DNA of 34,761 bases, from assembly GCA_017476425.1 (NCBI GenBank), contig JAFUZV010000086.1, forward strand, positions 1-34,761, read 5' to 3'. The stretch comes from Selenomonadaceae bacterium (GTDB taxonomy: Bacteria > Bacillota > Negativicutes > Selenomonadales > Selenomonadaceae). Positions 12,084-20,010 of this stretch are shown here, in pieces (within the stretch, counting starts at the first letter, position 1; each line of letters opens with the position of its first letter). A program made the translations under genes and the position numbers. The notes below the pieces were generated by a model. It made no database searches and was not told where the DNA came from. It saw only the letters and a program-made list of their open reading frames with translations.

Positions 12084-12111
12084 ATAATACAACTTAAATT
12101 ACAAAAGTCAA
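12084..12111 (-). promoter_or_regulatory. Sigma-70-type promoter toward the regulator remnant and gal operon
   Basis: Minus-strand TTGACT (12111-12106), a 16-base spacer and TATTAT (12089-12084) form a good promoter. It reads into the regulator remnant and, with no clear terminator between, probably through the gal operon. A candidate operator lies 10 bases upstream of the -35. Confidence 0.6.
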
Positions 12112-12120
12112 TAGTTTTTT

Positions 12121-12134
12121 TGTAAACGTTTTCA
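12121..12134. promoter_or_regulatory. LacI/CcpA-type operator (cre-like)
   Basis: TGTAAACGTTTTCA is a near-perfect palindrome (one mismatched pair) with central CG. It fits the general LacI/GalR-family operator form and the CcpA cre consensus TGNAANCGNNNNCA. It sits just upstream of the minus-strand promoter -35 and about 65 bases upstream of the guaB promoter -35. Confidence 0.55.
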
Positions 12135-12199
12135 AAAAAATTTTTCCGTTTATAATTTTGCATTCATAACACCATTTAAATTGCAAAAGAGAAAAATAC

Positions 12200-12228
12200 T
12201 TGACAAAAGGAATTAAAAAAGATAATCT
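12200..12228 (+). promoter_or_regulatory. Promoter of guaB
   Basis: TTGACA at 12200-12205 is followed by a 17-base spacer and TAATCT (12223-12228), or GATAAT with a 15-base spacer. It lies 33 bases before the guaB start. No purine riboswitch-like fold was recognised in the short leader. Confidence 0.6.
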
Positions 12229-12260
12229 AAATAAAATTTCACTTTTTAGGAGGAATGTTT

Positions 12261-13763
12261 ATGGCATTTTATTACACAGAACCATCTCATACTTTTGGAG
12301 AATATCTCCTAGTACCCGGCTATTCGTCAACGCAATGTATACCGTCAAATGTCGATCTCAAAACGCCGCTTGTGAAGTTTAAAGGCGGTGATGAGCCGAA
12401 AATTTCAATGAACATTCCTATGACTTCAGCGATAATGCAAGCGGTATCGAATGACACAATGGCGATCGCTCTTGCAAAAGAAGGCGGAGTGAGTTTTATT
12501 TACGGCTCGCAGTCGATCAAAGAACAAGCGGCAATGGTGCAGCGTGTCAAGAATCATAAATCCGGCTTTGTGTCGAGTGATTCAAATATCAAGCCTACGA
12601 CAACTTTAAAAGAGATTTTGGAACTTCTTGAACAGACCGGACATTCAACAATGGCTGTTACTGAAGACGGCAAGGCAACCGGTAAACTTCTTGGAATTGT
12701 TACAAGTCGTGATTATCGAATCAGCAGAATGACCGGTGACGAACAAGCAAAAGATTTTATGACACCGTTTGAAAAGTTGATCTATGCTGATGCTGATTCA
12801 ACAACTCTTCCGGTTGCTAACGATCTGATCTGGCAACATAAATTAAATATGCTGCCGCTGATCGACAAGAAGCAAAGACTTCGTTATATGGTTTTCAGAA
12901 AAGATTATACAGATAATAAAACTAATCCGCTTGAATTGATCGACAAGAAAAAGCGTTACATTGTCGGCGCAGGTATTAACACTCGTGATTATGCTGAACG
13001 TGTTCCGGCTCTTATCAAAGCCGGTGCAGATGTTCTTTGTATTGATTCATCTGAAGGCTTTAGCGAATGGCAGAAGATCACGCTTGAATATATCCACGAA
13101 CATTTTGGTGAAGATGTTAAAGTCGGTGCAGGAAATGTTGTCGACGCTGAAGGTTTTCGTTATTTAGCTGATGCCGGTGCTGATTTCGTGAAAGTTGGTA
13201 TCGGCGGCGGATCGATTTGTATTACTCGTGAGACTAAAGGCATTGGACGCGGTCAAGCGACGGCGATAATTGACGTTTGCAACGCTCGTGATCAATATTT
13301 CAAAGAGAAAGGCGTTTATATTCCTGTTTGTTCTGACGGCGGTATCGTTCACGATTATCATATGACTTTAGCTCTTGCAATGGGTGCAGATTTCTTAATG
13401 CTTGGAAGATATTTTTCACGTTTTGACGAATCGCCTTCGGACAAAGTTAGAATTAACGGAACTTATTATAAAGAATATTGGGGTGAAGGTTCTAATCGTG
13501 CAAGAAATTGGCAGCGTTATGATCTCGGCGGCGCACAGAAATTATCTTTTGAAGAAGGCGTTGATTCTTATGTTCCATACGCCGGATCACTCAAGGATAA
13601 TATCAACATTACACTTTCAAAAGTTCGTTCGACAATGTGTAACTGTGGAGCGTTGACGCTTGCTGAGCTTCGTGACAAAGCAAAGATCACTTTAGTATCT
13701 GCAACTTCAATCGTTGAAGGTGGAAGTCACGATGTAATTTTGCGTGATCAGTTTTCTAGATAA
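12261..13763 (+). CDS. guaB: IMP dehydrogenase
   Basis: Oxidises IMP to XMP with NAD+, the committed step of GMP synthesis. The protein has 500 residues from the ATG at 12261. The earlier ATG at 12255 is only one base from AGGAGG (12248-12253), whereas 12261 is 7 bases away. The barrel is interrupted by a pair of CBS domains (about residues 95-220, including TSRDYR and LPLIDKKQ). The catalytic loop [18 protein letters not shown] holds Cys320, and [25 protein letters not shown] forms the IMP phosphate site. The flap with EGV occurs near 430. It is transcribed alone, from its own promoter to a strong terminator at 13791. Confidence 0.96.
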   Translation: MAFYYTEPSHTFGEYLLVPGYSSTQCIPSNVDLKTPLVKFKGGDEPKISMNIPMTSAIMQAVSNDTMAIALAKEGGVSFIYGSQSIKEQAAMVQRVKNHKSGFVSSDSNIKPTTTLKEILELLEQTGHSTMAVTEDGKATGKLLGIVTSRDYRISRMTGDEQAKDFMTPFEKLIYADADSTTLPVANDLIWQHKLNMLPLIDKKQRLRYMVFRKDYTDNKTNPLELIDKKKRYIVGAGINTRDYAERVPALIKAGADVLCIDSSEGFSEWQKITLEYIHEHFGEDVKVGAGNVVDAEGFRYLADAGADFVKVGIGGGSICITRETKGIGRGQATAIIDVCNARDQYFKEKGVYIPVCSDGGIVHDYHMTLALAMGADFLMLGRYFSRFDESPSDKVRINGTYYKEYWGEGSNRARNWQRYDLGGAQKLSFEEGVDSYVPYAGSLKDNINITLSKVRSTMCNCGALTLAELRDKAKITLVSATSIVEGGSHDVILRDQFSR

Positions 13764-13790
13764 TTTTTGATCCGTAAACAAATAAAAAAT

Positions 13791-13832
13791 CCTCTTAAAG
13801 TAGTTTTGTTACATTAAGAGGTAATTTTTTTT
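13791..13832. terminator. Bidirectional rho-independent terminator (guaB / glmU)
   Basis: The stem CCTCTTAA (13791-13798) pairs with TTAAGAGG (13814-13821) and is followed by TAATTTTTTTTT. On the minus strand the same stem is followed by ATTTTTTATTTG. It serves the convergent guaB and glmU genes. Confidence 0.9.
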
Positions 13833-13860
13833 GCAGATTTTTTTTGTGATTAAAAATTTT

Positions 13861-13899
13861 TTCTAATTCTGCATTCTACATTCTTAATTCTGCATTAAA
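13861..13899. repeat. Heptamer-repeat block, family A
   Basis: Units ATTCTGC, ATTCTAC, ATTCTTA and ATTCTGC run up to the glmU stop codon. Single orientation, unlike the paired arms in the gal operon. Confidence 0.8.
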
Positions 13900-15159
13900 C
13901 TAATCGCGTTTGTCTTTCCAATTTGATTTATTAACTTGACGAGCACGAGCGATCGCTAAATTATCTTTCGGTATGTCTTGATTGATCGTTGAGCCGGCAG
14001 CGATATAAACATTATCACCAACATTAACCGGTGCAACTAAATTTGTATTGCAACCAACGAAAACATTATTACCGATCGTTGTTCTAAATTTATTTTTGCC
14101 GTCATAATTACAAGTAACAGTACCGCAGCCGATATTGACATTTGATCCAACGTCAGAATCACCGATATATTGCAAGTGAGGCAATTTTGTACCTTCACCG
14201 ATATTTGAATTTTTGACTTCAACAAAATTACCGATCTTAACTTTATCGCCGATCTTACTGCCAGGTCTGATATGTACAAAAGGACCAATCGAACAATTTT
14301 CACCAATCTTGATATTGCCTTCAATAAAAGTAAACGGATAAATTATCGTATCACGACCGATCTCAACATTTGAATCAATGAAAGTTGAATCAGGATCAAG
14401 AATTGTAACGCCGCTGTCCATAAGTTCAAAATTTTTGCGTTGTCTCAAAATTCTTTCAGCAAGTGCAAGTTGTTGACGTGAATTGATCCCTAAAATCTGT
14501 GTGAAGTCATTAGAGATCATAGCATTGATAACTAAACCTTGATTGTGAATGATCTCTAGCACGTCCGTTAAATAATATTCACCTTGTGCGTTGTCGTTCG
14601 TGACTTTATCAAGTGCATCAAAAAGAATTTTTTTATCAAAGCAGTAAATACCGGCGTTGACTTCGTGAATTTGCAATTCATCTTCATTTGCGTCTTTATG
14701 TTCAACGATTTTATCAACAGTTCCGCTTTGATTGCGAACAATACGACCATAACCTGTAGCGTCCGGCATAATCGCAGTTAAAACTGTTGCAGCCGCTTTT
14801 GATTTATTATGACTGTCGATAAAATTTTTGAGAAGATCAGAAGTTATCAACGGAGTATCACCGCAGAGAATCATAACAGTACCATCAACATCAGCAAGTT
14901 TATCTTTCGCCATTTTGACGGCGTGACCTGTTCCGAGTTGTTCAGCTTGCAAAGCAAATTCAACGCCGGAAATATTTTTTTTGACTTCTTCTGCGCCGGA
15001 TCCGATAATTACAACTTCACGGCTTGATCCTGCATTCTTAGCAGTTTCAATCACGTGTTCAAGCATAGATTTACCGCAGACTTTATGCAAAACTTTTGGC
15101 AGATTCGATTTCATTCTTGTGCCTTTGCCTGCCGCCAAAATTATTGTAACAATTTTCAT
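13900..15159 (-). CDS. glmU: Bifunctional GlmU with shortened beta-helix
   Basis: Acetylates glucosamine-1-phosphate and then makes UDP-GlcNAc, the precursor of peptidoglycan. The N-terminal uridyltransferase domain has LAAGKGTRMKSNLPKVLHKV (residues 8-27), QAEQLGTGHA, CGDTPLI, GYGRIVR and EHKDA. The C-terminal left-handed beta-helix has GPFVHIRPGS, GNFVEVK, the catalytic His328 in KLPHLQYIGD, and CNYDGKNKFRT. The protein is 419 residues against about 456 for E. coli and B. subtilis. The alignment remembered from those proteins places a gap of about 34 residues between EGNIKIGENC and SIGPFVHIRPG, equal to about two helix coils. All catalytic residues remain, so activity is likely. The ATG at 15159 follows GAGAGGTG at a long spacing of about 10. 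A promoter and an upstream terminator flank it. Confidence 0.94.
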   Translation of the reverse strand: MKIVTIILAAGKGTRMKSNLPKVLHKVCGKSMLEHVIETAKNAGSSREVVIIGSGAEEVKKNISGVEFALQAEQLGTGHAVKMAKDKLADVDGTVMILCGDTPLITSDLLKNFIDSHNKSKAAATVLTAIMPDATGYGRIVRNQSGTVDKIVEHKDANEDELQIHEVNAGIYCFDKKILFDALDKVTNDNAQGEYYLTDVLEIIHNQGLVINAMISNDFTQILGINSRQQLALAERILRQRKNFELMDSGVTILDPDSTFIDSNVEIGRDTIIYPFTFIEGNIKIGENCSIGPFVHIRPGSKIGDKVKIGNFVEVKNSNIGEGTKLPHLQYIGDSDVGSNVNIGCGTVTCNYDGKNKFRTTIGNNVFVGCNTNLVAPVNVGDNVYIAAGSTINQDIPKDNLAIARARQVNKSNWKDKRD

Positions 15160-15200
15160 TAAGATTTTACACCTCTCATTGAAATTTAAATTTCAAGTAT

Positions 15201-15230
15201 ATTTTAGAATCAATCAAAATGAATTGTCAA
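15201..15230 (-). promoter_or_regulatory. Promoter of glmU
   Basis: Minus-strand TTGACA (15230-15225), an 18-base spacer and TAAAAT (15206-15201), 41 bases before the glmU start. Confidence 0.75.
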
Positions 15231-15253
15231 CAAAAAATATTTTTTTCGATCGC

Positions 15254-15287
15254 AAAAAAATTCTGCAATCAACATTCTTGACTGCAG
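15254..15287 (-). terminator. Terminator of the flavodoxin gene
   Basis: On the minus strand, CTGCAGTCAA, a five-base loop GAATG and TTGATTGCAG form a ten-pair stem with one G-T pair, followed by AATTTTTTT. It lies 25 bases after the flavodoxin stop and upstream of the glmU promoter. Confidence 0.88.
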
Positions 15288-15311
15288 ATAAAATTTTTCG
15301 TTGAGGAATTT

Positions 15312-15794
15312 TTAGAGATTTAAATTATCAGACCACTTTTTCAATTCATCTTGACTTGTACGACCGCTGAAAATTTTTCCTTCGATCCACTTTGCAACGT
15401 TCGGAGCACTCGGCTTAAGTTCAGCGATCGTATTTCCAAAACCACTGCCGCCGCTCGTTGCATAAATTACGATCGTTTTGCCGCTGAAGTCATAAGCCTC
15501 AAGAAAACTATTAATAATGTGAGGTGCAACGTACCACCAGATCGGAAAACCAATATAAATCACATCATAATCAGAAATTTTAGCCTCTTTATCAGCAAGT
15601 TCCGGGCGTGAAGTTTTATCGTCCATCTCAACACTACTACGAGATTTCGGATTATTCCAGTTGAGATCAGCACCTTTGTACAGTACTGCAGGTTTAATTT
15701 CATAAATATCTGCGTCGATCGCTTCAGCTAAATTATTTGAAAGTTTACGAGTTACGCCACTAGCCGAAAAATAAGCAACAAGTTTTTTACTCAT
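15312..15794 (-). CDS. Flavodoxin
   Basis: Small FMN-binding flavoprotein of 160 residues acting as an electron carrier or NAD(P)H-dependent reductase. AYFSASGVTRKLSNNLAEA near the N-terminus is the FMN phosphate loop, with Ser replacing the usual Thr of TGNT motifs. YDVIYIGFPIWWYVAPHII supplies the aromatic FMN-stacking segment, and IVIYATSGGSGFGNT is the third flavin loop. This is the form found in many Firmicutes and often annotated as flavodoxin or NADPH-dependent oxidoreductase. The ORF extends 12 bases further to 15806, but AAAGGTGG lies 8 bases before the ATG at 15794. It is a single gene with its own promoter and terminator. Partner proteins cannot be inferred from the neighbours. Confidence 0.88.
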   Translation of the reverse strand: MSKKLVAYFSASGVTRKLSNNLAEAIDADIYEIKPAVLYKGADLNWNNPKSRSSVEMDDKTSRPELADKEAKISDYDVIYIGFPIWWYVAPHIINSFLEAYDFSGKTIVIYATSGGSGFGNTIAELKPSAPNVAKWIEGKIFSGRTSQDELKKWSDNLNL

Positions 15795-15819
15795 AACAAA
15801 TTCCACCTTTCAAAAATAA

Positions 15820-15848
15820 TTTATCACTTAAACTACACTCTAAGTCAA
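15820..15848 (-). promoter_or_regulatory. Promoter of the flavodoxin gene
   Basis: Minus-strand TTGACT (15848-15843), a 17-base spacer and GATAAA (15825-15820), 25 bases before the start. Confidence 0.65.
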
Positions 15849-15862
15849 GAAAAATTTTTTAA

Positions 15863-15891
15863 TTGACGATTTTGTTTGATACGAATAAAAT
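15863..15891 (+). promoter_or_regulatory. Promoter of the lipase gene
   Basis: TTGACG (15863-15868), a 17-base spacer and TAAAAT (15886-15891), 36 bases before the lipase start. It is back to back with the flavodoxin promoter. Confidence 0.72.
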
Positions 15892-15927
15892 TATCACAGA
15901 AAAAAGTTTTCGAGGTGAGAAATTTTT

Positions 15928-17175
15928 ATGAAGAAAAAAATAATTTTCCTGCTGATGACGTTAATGATCTTTTTAACACGATCAACATTTGCGGCGAATT
16001 TTTCTGACAGCGAGATCAGATTAATTTGTGCTATGTCCTCAATGGCGGCTTATGAAGATGATAACGGCGTTTTACTGCGAAGAATGATCACTGATCGCGG
16101 CTGGCTGATCGAATCGATCAAAGATAAGAATGATAAGGCTAATGCAAAGGCGTTGATTATCAGCAAGAAATTTGATGATGGCAGTCTAACAAAAATTTTA
16201 GCGATATGTGGAACAAGTGAGATCAAAGATGCTGAAGTTGATCTGCGTTTGAAACCTGTAACTAAGCAAGTTGAAGATCAAATTTTAATTCATCAAGGCT
16301 TTAAAGATTATTCAGAAGTTTTGATTAAGGACTTGAATATTAATTTAGTTACGGAATTAAATGTAAATCGCAATGAAAATTTGTATTTGACCGGGCACAG
16401 TCTCGGCGGAGCAGTGGCGATCGTTACAGCGGCGAATTTGATCGATCAAAATATTGCAGCGGATCGATTGAAAGTTATAACATTTGCTGCGCCGGCTGTT
16501 GGCAATAAAGTTTTCGTTGATAAATACAAGGATAAAATCAATTTAACACGTGTAACGGTCAGCGGTGATCCGATTAAAAAATCTTTGCAAGTTCTTGGTT
16601 ATACTCATTTCGGTGAAGTTGTAAATTATAAGCCTGATATGAAAATGATTGAACATTTTCCGCATAAGATGGCAGTTTATCTTGATTGTGCAATTCGTGA
16701 TTACTACGATAATTCATCAATTAATAAATCTAATTCCGCATTACGCATTCCTAATTCTGAATTGACCTACGTTGCACCTATGCAAGTTGTGAAGAACAGC
16801 TTTACCGAAAATGATTTTAAATATATCAAGGCGGCGTTAAGAGATCAACAGAAATTCAAAATGCCTTCTGCGATCTTTAATGAAGTTGAATTTAAAGAAG
16901 TCGACGAGATCAAAGAAGTTGCAATGTTTGATAATTCGATTGAAGAAATTTTACCAAAAGCGGCGGCGTTGAATTGCAAAAAAATTCTCGTGCAATATAT
17001 ACAAGCAAAGAAGATAAAAGTTGATCGTGAAGGCAATTATAGAGTATCTATTGAAGAAATTACTTTTGATCTTAACGGTTTGCCGATCTCAATGCAGACT
17101 GCTTCAGTTACGACAACTGAATTAACTTTGTTAGAGGCGGCGATCTTCGCTGAAGAAAAATTGCTTAACGATTGA
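15928..17175 (+). CDS. Secreted class 3 lipase-like alpha/beta hydrolase
   Basis: A 415-residue protein with an N-terminal signal peptide (KKK, hydrophobic stretch, then a likely cut after STFA, residue 22), so it is exported. The Lipase_3 fold is indicated by ILAICGTSE (oxyanion region), QGFKDYSEVL and the nucleophile elbow YLTGHSLGGAV with Ser158. TFAAPAVGN follows, then Asp214 in VSGDPIKK and a His in IEHFPHKM (His243 most likely) completing the triad. Substrate lipid or ester is unknown. Residues about 266-279 (SNSALRIPNSEL) are encoded by an in-frame heptamer repeat, marking the junction to a C-terminal region of about 140 residues that I do not recognise. The ATG follows CGAGGTGAG. Confidence 0.82.
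   Translation: MKKKIIFLLMTLMIFLTRSTFAANFSDSEIRLICAMSSMAAYEDDNGVLLRRMITDRGWLIESIKDKNDKANAKALIISKKFDDGSLTKILAICGTSEIKDAEVDLRLKPVTKQVEDQILIHQGFKDYSEVLIKDLNINLVTELNVNRNENLYLTGHSLGGAVAIVTAANLIDQNIAADRLKVITFAAPAVGNKVFVDKYKDKINLTRVTVSGDPIKKSLQVLGYTHFGEVVNYKPDMKMIEHFPHKMAVYLDCAIRDYYDNSSINKSNSALRIPNSELTYVAPMQVVKNSFTENDFKYIKAALRDQQKFKMPSAIFNEVEFKEVDEIKEVAMFDNSIEEILPKAAALNCKKILVQYIQAKKIKVDREGNYRVSIEEITFDLNGLPISMQTASVTTTELTLLEAAIFAEEKLLND
16728..16763. repeat. Heptamer-repeat block, family A, inside the lipase gene
   Basis: Degenerate units TAATTCC, GCATTAC, GCATTCC, TAATTCT lie in frame in the lipase gene. They encode SNSALRIPNSEL, a peptide of the kind produced when such repeats are translated. The frame is kept. 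Confidence 0.72.
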
Positions 17176-17277
17176 AATATTTTTGAAAAATTTTCTTGTG
17201 ATCTTGATAAATGGATCGTTGCAGGAAAATTTTTTTTTGCAAAGAATAATTTCAAAAATGATTTTGATTCAAAGGAC

Positions 17278-18189
17278 GTGGACATCATAGAATTTAAACC
17301 TATCGAAAAAGCAGATAAACCTATCTTTGATAAATTTTTCAAAGCAAGATATTATGAAAATGCACATTTGAATTTCACTAATTTATATATGTGGCGTGAG
17401 CCGTTTAACATTCAATGGTCTTTGCATAATGACGTTATTTATATGATCTCTCAATGGCATAGCAAAGTTGCAGCACTTCAACCGATCGGAGCTGAAGATA
17501 AAATGCAAGAGGCGATCGCAAATATTATTGAATGGTTTAAAACTCGTGATAAAGATAAAAATGTTACGATCGGCGGCATTGAAAGATCATTTGTTGAGGA
17601 GTTAAAAAAGTTTTCTGATGCAAAATTTGAAATCAAAGCTAATCCGGAGAATTTCGATTATGTTTATCTTGCTGATGATCTGATCAATCTTGCCGGTAGA
17701 AAATATCACTCGAAAAAAAATCATTTAAACAGCTTTCAAAAAAATTATCCTATGGCGAATTACTTGCCGATCACTGAAAAAATTATTCCAAAATGTCGTG
17801 AGGAATTAAATCGCTGGTATGAATTGAGATCGCCGGAATTGCCGAATGATCCATTTTTAGATCTTGAAAATGCCGCGATAAATGAAGTGCTTGATAATTT
17901 CTGCGATTTCAAAATTAAAGGCGGAGCGATTGAACTTGACGACAGAATTATTGCATTTACTTTCGGTGAACAACTCAATACTGATACTGCCGTCATTCAC
18001 GTTGAAAAGGCTGATCCTAATATTCGTGGTGCATATCCGGCGATTAATCAAGGTTTCGTTGCTAATGAATGGTCGACAATGAAATTTATTAATCGTGAAG
18101 AAGATATGGGACTTGAAGGACTTCGTAAGGCTAAAGAGTCATACAAGCCGATCAAGATGATTGAAAAATTCACAGCAACACTTAAATAA
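17278..18189 (+). CDS. DUF2156 (phosphatidylglycerol lysyltransferase C-terminal-like) protein
   Basis: This 303-residue cytosolic protein resembles the DUF2156 family, a tandem GNAT-like fold related to the catalytic part of MprF. Typical stretches are FTNLYMWRE near residue 40, YHSKKNHLNSFQKNYP near 144, and a C-terminal AVIHVEKADPNIRGAYPAINQGF with REEDMGLEGLRKAKESYKP. No membrane segments are present, so it is not a full MprF. Aminoacyl transfer is the family guess; the substrate is unknown. No in-frame ATG exists upstream of the GTG at 17278, which lies only one base after AAAGGA, so initiation may be weak. The gene follows the lipase by 102 bases and may share its transcript. Confidence 0.75.
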   Translation: MDIIEFKPIEKADKPIFDKFFKARYYENAHLNFTNLYMWREPFNIQWSLHNDVIYMISQWHSKVAALQPIGAEDKMQEAIANIIEWFKTRDKDKNVTIGGIERSFVEELKKFSDAKFEIKANPENFDYVYLADDLINLAGRKYHSKKNHLNSFQKNYPMANYLPITEKIIPKCREELNRWYELRSPELPNDPFLDLENAAINEVLDNFCDFKIKGGAIELDDRIIAFTFGEQLNTDTAVIHVEKADPNIRGAYPAINQGFVANEWSTMKFINREEDMGLEGLRKAKESYKPIKMIEKFTATLK

Positions 18190-18241
18190 AGGGCTGAGGG
18201 CTAAGGACTCAGGGCTAAGAAATTCTACTTCTACATTAAAT
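18190..18241. repeat. Composite heptamer-repeat block, families B and A
   Basis: Family B units (GGGCTGA, GGGCTAA, GGACTCA, GGGCTAA) run from 18190, followed by family A (ATTCTAC, TTCTACATTA) to 18241. It fills the gap between the DUF2156 gene and the response-regulator gene and abuts the DUF2156 stop codon. Confidence 0.85.
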
Positions 18242-18265
18242 TAAATGATAGTGAGGTTTGATCAA

Positions 18266-19546
18266 ATGCAAAAAGTTTTGATAGTTGATGATGATCCTGT
18301 GATGCTCCGACTGGCATCGATAATAATTTCAAAACATTTTCAAGTAGTCACAGCCTCATCAGGTGAAGAGGCATTGAAAATTTTCGAGACTGAAAAGCCG
18401 GATTTAGTGCTGTCAGATTTATTAATGCCGGAAATGGACGGCTATGAACTTCATAGAATTTTGCAAGAAAAAAATTCAGAATCAGTGCCAATAGTTTTTA
18501 TGACAGCAGATGAAGATGAAGACAGTGAACGACGCGGCTTTGATATAGGCGTTGATGATTATATTCATAAGCCTTTTAAAGCAGATGTTTTATTGCGCAG
18601 AATCCAAAATGTTTTAAGAAATTCAAATAAAATTCGTGGACTCAAGCAAGCTGTTGATCTTGACGCTTTGACGGGACTTTTAAATAAAACTACTTCACAA
18701 AGAAAAATTAGCGATCTTTGTCGTAAACATCAAGGCGTTTTGATGATCATTGATCTTGATTCGTTTAAAATGATCAATGATCTCTATGGTCATAGTATAG
18801 GTGACAAAATTTTAATTCGTTTTGCCGCGTTGATCAAAGAAATAATTAATGCTTCAGATTTAGCAGGCAGAATCGGCGGCGATACCTTCATTGTATTTTG
18901 TCAAGATATTCAAAATGAAACGACGATAATTGAAAAAATTAATTCACTCAACGAAAAATTATCAGCTGCTGTCAAAGAGATCGTCGGCAAAAGTATGAAT
19001 ATTTCTTTTGGAGCATCTGCAGGTGCGGTTTTCATTCCTAGTGACGGAACTGACTTTTCAATTTTATGCAGTAAAGCGAACAAAGCATTATACGAGGCAA
19101 AACAAGCCAGCAAGCATAGTTGTTCATTTTATGGCGATAGTGATAGTGATCAATCAGACAGAAGAAAACTTTTAGATATGCAGATGATTTTCGGAGAAAG
19201 AATTATCACTAACGGAGCATATTTTGTTGAGATCAACGGCTTCAAAGAAATTTATCGTATGCTTGTTAGATTAGTAAAAAATTACAGAAGAGATGTACAA
19301 ATTATGCAGATAACTCTTGATACTGAAAATTCTGATGCTCTTGATAAATTCCGTGAATTGCTTTTGAATTGTCTGCAACAAAGTGACTGCGTTACTCAAA
19401 ATGGAAAGAAACAATTTTTAGTTTTGATGCCGGAAACTCACATTGAAGAATGTGATGACATTGAACAAAAAATTATTTCAAAGTGGCGGTCTTCATCATT
19501 TGCAAGATTTTTCATTCCGAAATTTGAATTTGAAACGATCAATTAA
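18266..19546 (+). CDS. Response regulator with two degenerate GGDEF-like domains
   Basis: The N-terminal receiver domain (1-120) has the acidic pocket DDD at 8-10, phosphoacceptor Asp51 in LVLSDLLMPEMDG, FMTA at 78-81 and Lys102 in HKPF. A GGDEF domain follows (about 133-295) with DALTGLLNK, LMIIDLDSFKMINDLYGHSIGD and GRIGGDTFIVF. The signature GGDEF is GGDTF (204-208), replacing the catalytic-site Glu, so diguanylate cyclase activity is doubtful. The last 120 residues look like another, more diverged GGDEF-like fold, with NGKKQFLVLMPET in the signature position. The start at 18245 is possible, but GTGAGG precedes the ATG at 18266, giving the canonical MQKVLIVDDD (426 residues). No histidine kinase is adjacent. 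Confidence 0.87.
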   Translation: MQKVLIVDDDPVMLRLASIIISKHFQVVTASSGEEALKIFETEKPDLVLSDLLMPEMDGYELHRILQEKNSESVPIVFMTADEDEDSERRGFDIGVDDYIHKPFKADVLLRRIQNVLRNSNKIRGLKQAVDLDALTGLLNKTTSQRKISDLCRKHQGVLMIIDLDSFKMINDLYGHSIGDKILIRFAALIKEIINASDLAGRIGGDTFIVFCQDIQNETTIIEKINSLNEKLSAAVKEIVGKSMNISFGASAGAVFIPSDGTDFSILCSKANKALYEAKQASKHSCSFYGDSDSDQSDRRKLLDMQMIFGERIITNGAYFVEINGFKEIYRMLVRLVKNYRRDVQIMQITLDTENSDALDKFRELLLNCLQQSDCVTQNGKKQFLVLMPETHIEECDDIEQKIISKWRSSSFARFFIPKFEFETIN

Positions 19547-19583
19547 ATTTGAAACGACTATGGCAAGTTATCATTTTCAAAAT

Positions 19584-19612
19584 TTGACTTGAATTGAATT
19601 TTGACTTATAAT
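19584..19612 (+). promoter_or_regulatory. Strong promoter of the 98-residue gene
   Basis: TTGACT (19584-19589), a 17-base spacer and consensus TATAAT (19607-19612), 35 bases before the ATG. Confidence 0.8.
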
Positions 19613-19647
19613 TAACTTTGTAAAATTTTTGAAGAAGGTGAAAACTT

Positions 19648-19944
19648 ATGTCAGAGCCTAAGAAAAAAGGCGTTAGCACTCGAAAAGGTTTTATATTTTT
19701 CAACTGCGACGAATATAAATCCGAACAATCAATGAACATTTTTTATAATCACGTCGTCTACAAAGATACATTAGCATCAAGAAAATTACTTTGGAGTCAA
19801 ATTCAGAAAGAATGCAGTGAAAAGAGAATTTTCATTGAGCCTGATAACCTCGCTGAAGTTAAACGCTTGATAATTGAAGATGATCCGATCTTAGCATCTG
19901 ATTATATGAAGTTCGGCGCAATTAAATTGATCGACTGCTTATAA
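19648..19944 (+). CDS. Hypothetical protein, 98 residues
   Basis: I do not recognise this protein. It is soluble and charged, with no signal peptide or membrane segment. It begins with a lysine-rich tail (SEPKKKGVSTRKG), then FIFFNCDEYKSEQSMNIFYNH, a central helix-like stretch and an acidic C-terminal part (LAEVKRLIIEDDPILASDYMKFG). Two cysteines are present besides a third near the C-terminus. The ATG follows GAAGAAGGTG. It is clearly a real transcription unit: a near-consensus promoter lies 35 bases upstream and a strong bidirectional terminator directly downstream. High expression is therefore likely. The neighbours give no functional hint. Confidence 0.8.
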   Translation: MSEPKKKGVSTRKGFIFFNCDEYKSEQSMNIFYNHVVYKDTLASRKLLWSQIQKECSEKRIFIEPDNLAEVKRLIIEDDPILASDYMKFGAIKLIDCL

Positions 19945-19960
19945 AAAATTTTTCCAAAAT

Positions 19961-19998
19961 AAAAACCGCTGATTAAAAATGTCAGCGGAATTTTTTTT
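19961..19998. terminator. Bidirectional rho-independent terminator
   Basis: CCGCTGA (19966-19972) pairs with TCAGCGG (19982-19988), followed by AATTTTTTTT. On the minus strand the stem is followed by TTTTTATTTT. It ends both the 98-residue gene and the convergent aquaporin gene. Confidence 0.92.
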
Positions 19999-20010
19999 GA
20001 GATTAATTAT

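Larger units (their letters stand above)
12000..12189. repeat. Three imperfect direct repeats in the promoter region
   Basis: The spacer between the regulator remnant and guaB contains a unit of about 55 bases repeated at roughly 12000-12057, 12051-12107 and 12134-12189. Each copy starts with an A-run/T-run and CG (AAAAAATTTTTTCG type), then has AATTTG, a middle segment and an end resembling TTAAATTACAAAAG. Aligning 12061-12107 with 12143-12189 I count 36 identities in 47 positions without gaps; the copy at 12000 is weaker. The first pair carries ATTCATAA at the same place, where the minus-strand -10 lies. This looks like an amplified regulatory segment. Confidence 0.6.

Noticed and set aside
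11978..12163. Open frame of 61 codons on the minus strand upstream of the regulator remnant, possibly its missing DNA-binding domain
   Set aside because: The translation has no helix-turn-helix pattern and is made of the AT-rich direct repeats; no good RBS.
12190..12260. Purine riboswitch or attenuator in front of guaB
   Set aside because: The leader between promoter and RBS is too short and AT-rich; no aptamer-like pairing was recognised.
17176..17277. Hairpin AAAATTTTC / GAAAATTTT with T run after the lipase gene as a terminator
   Set aside because: All-AT stem with a loop of nearly 30 bases; too weak to call, and the downstream gene has no clear promoter.
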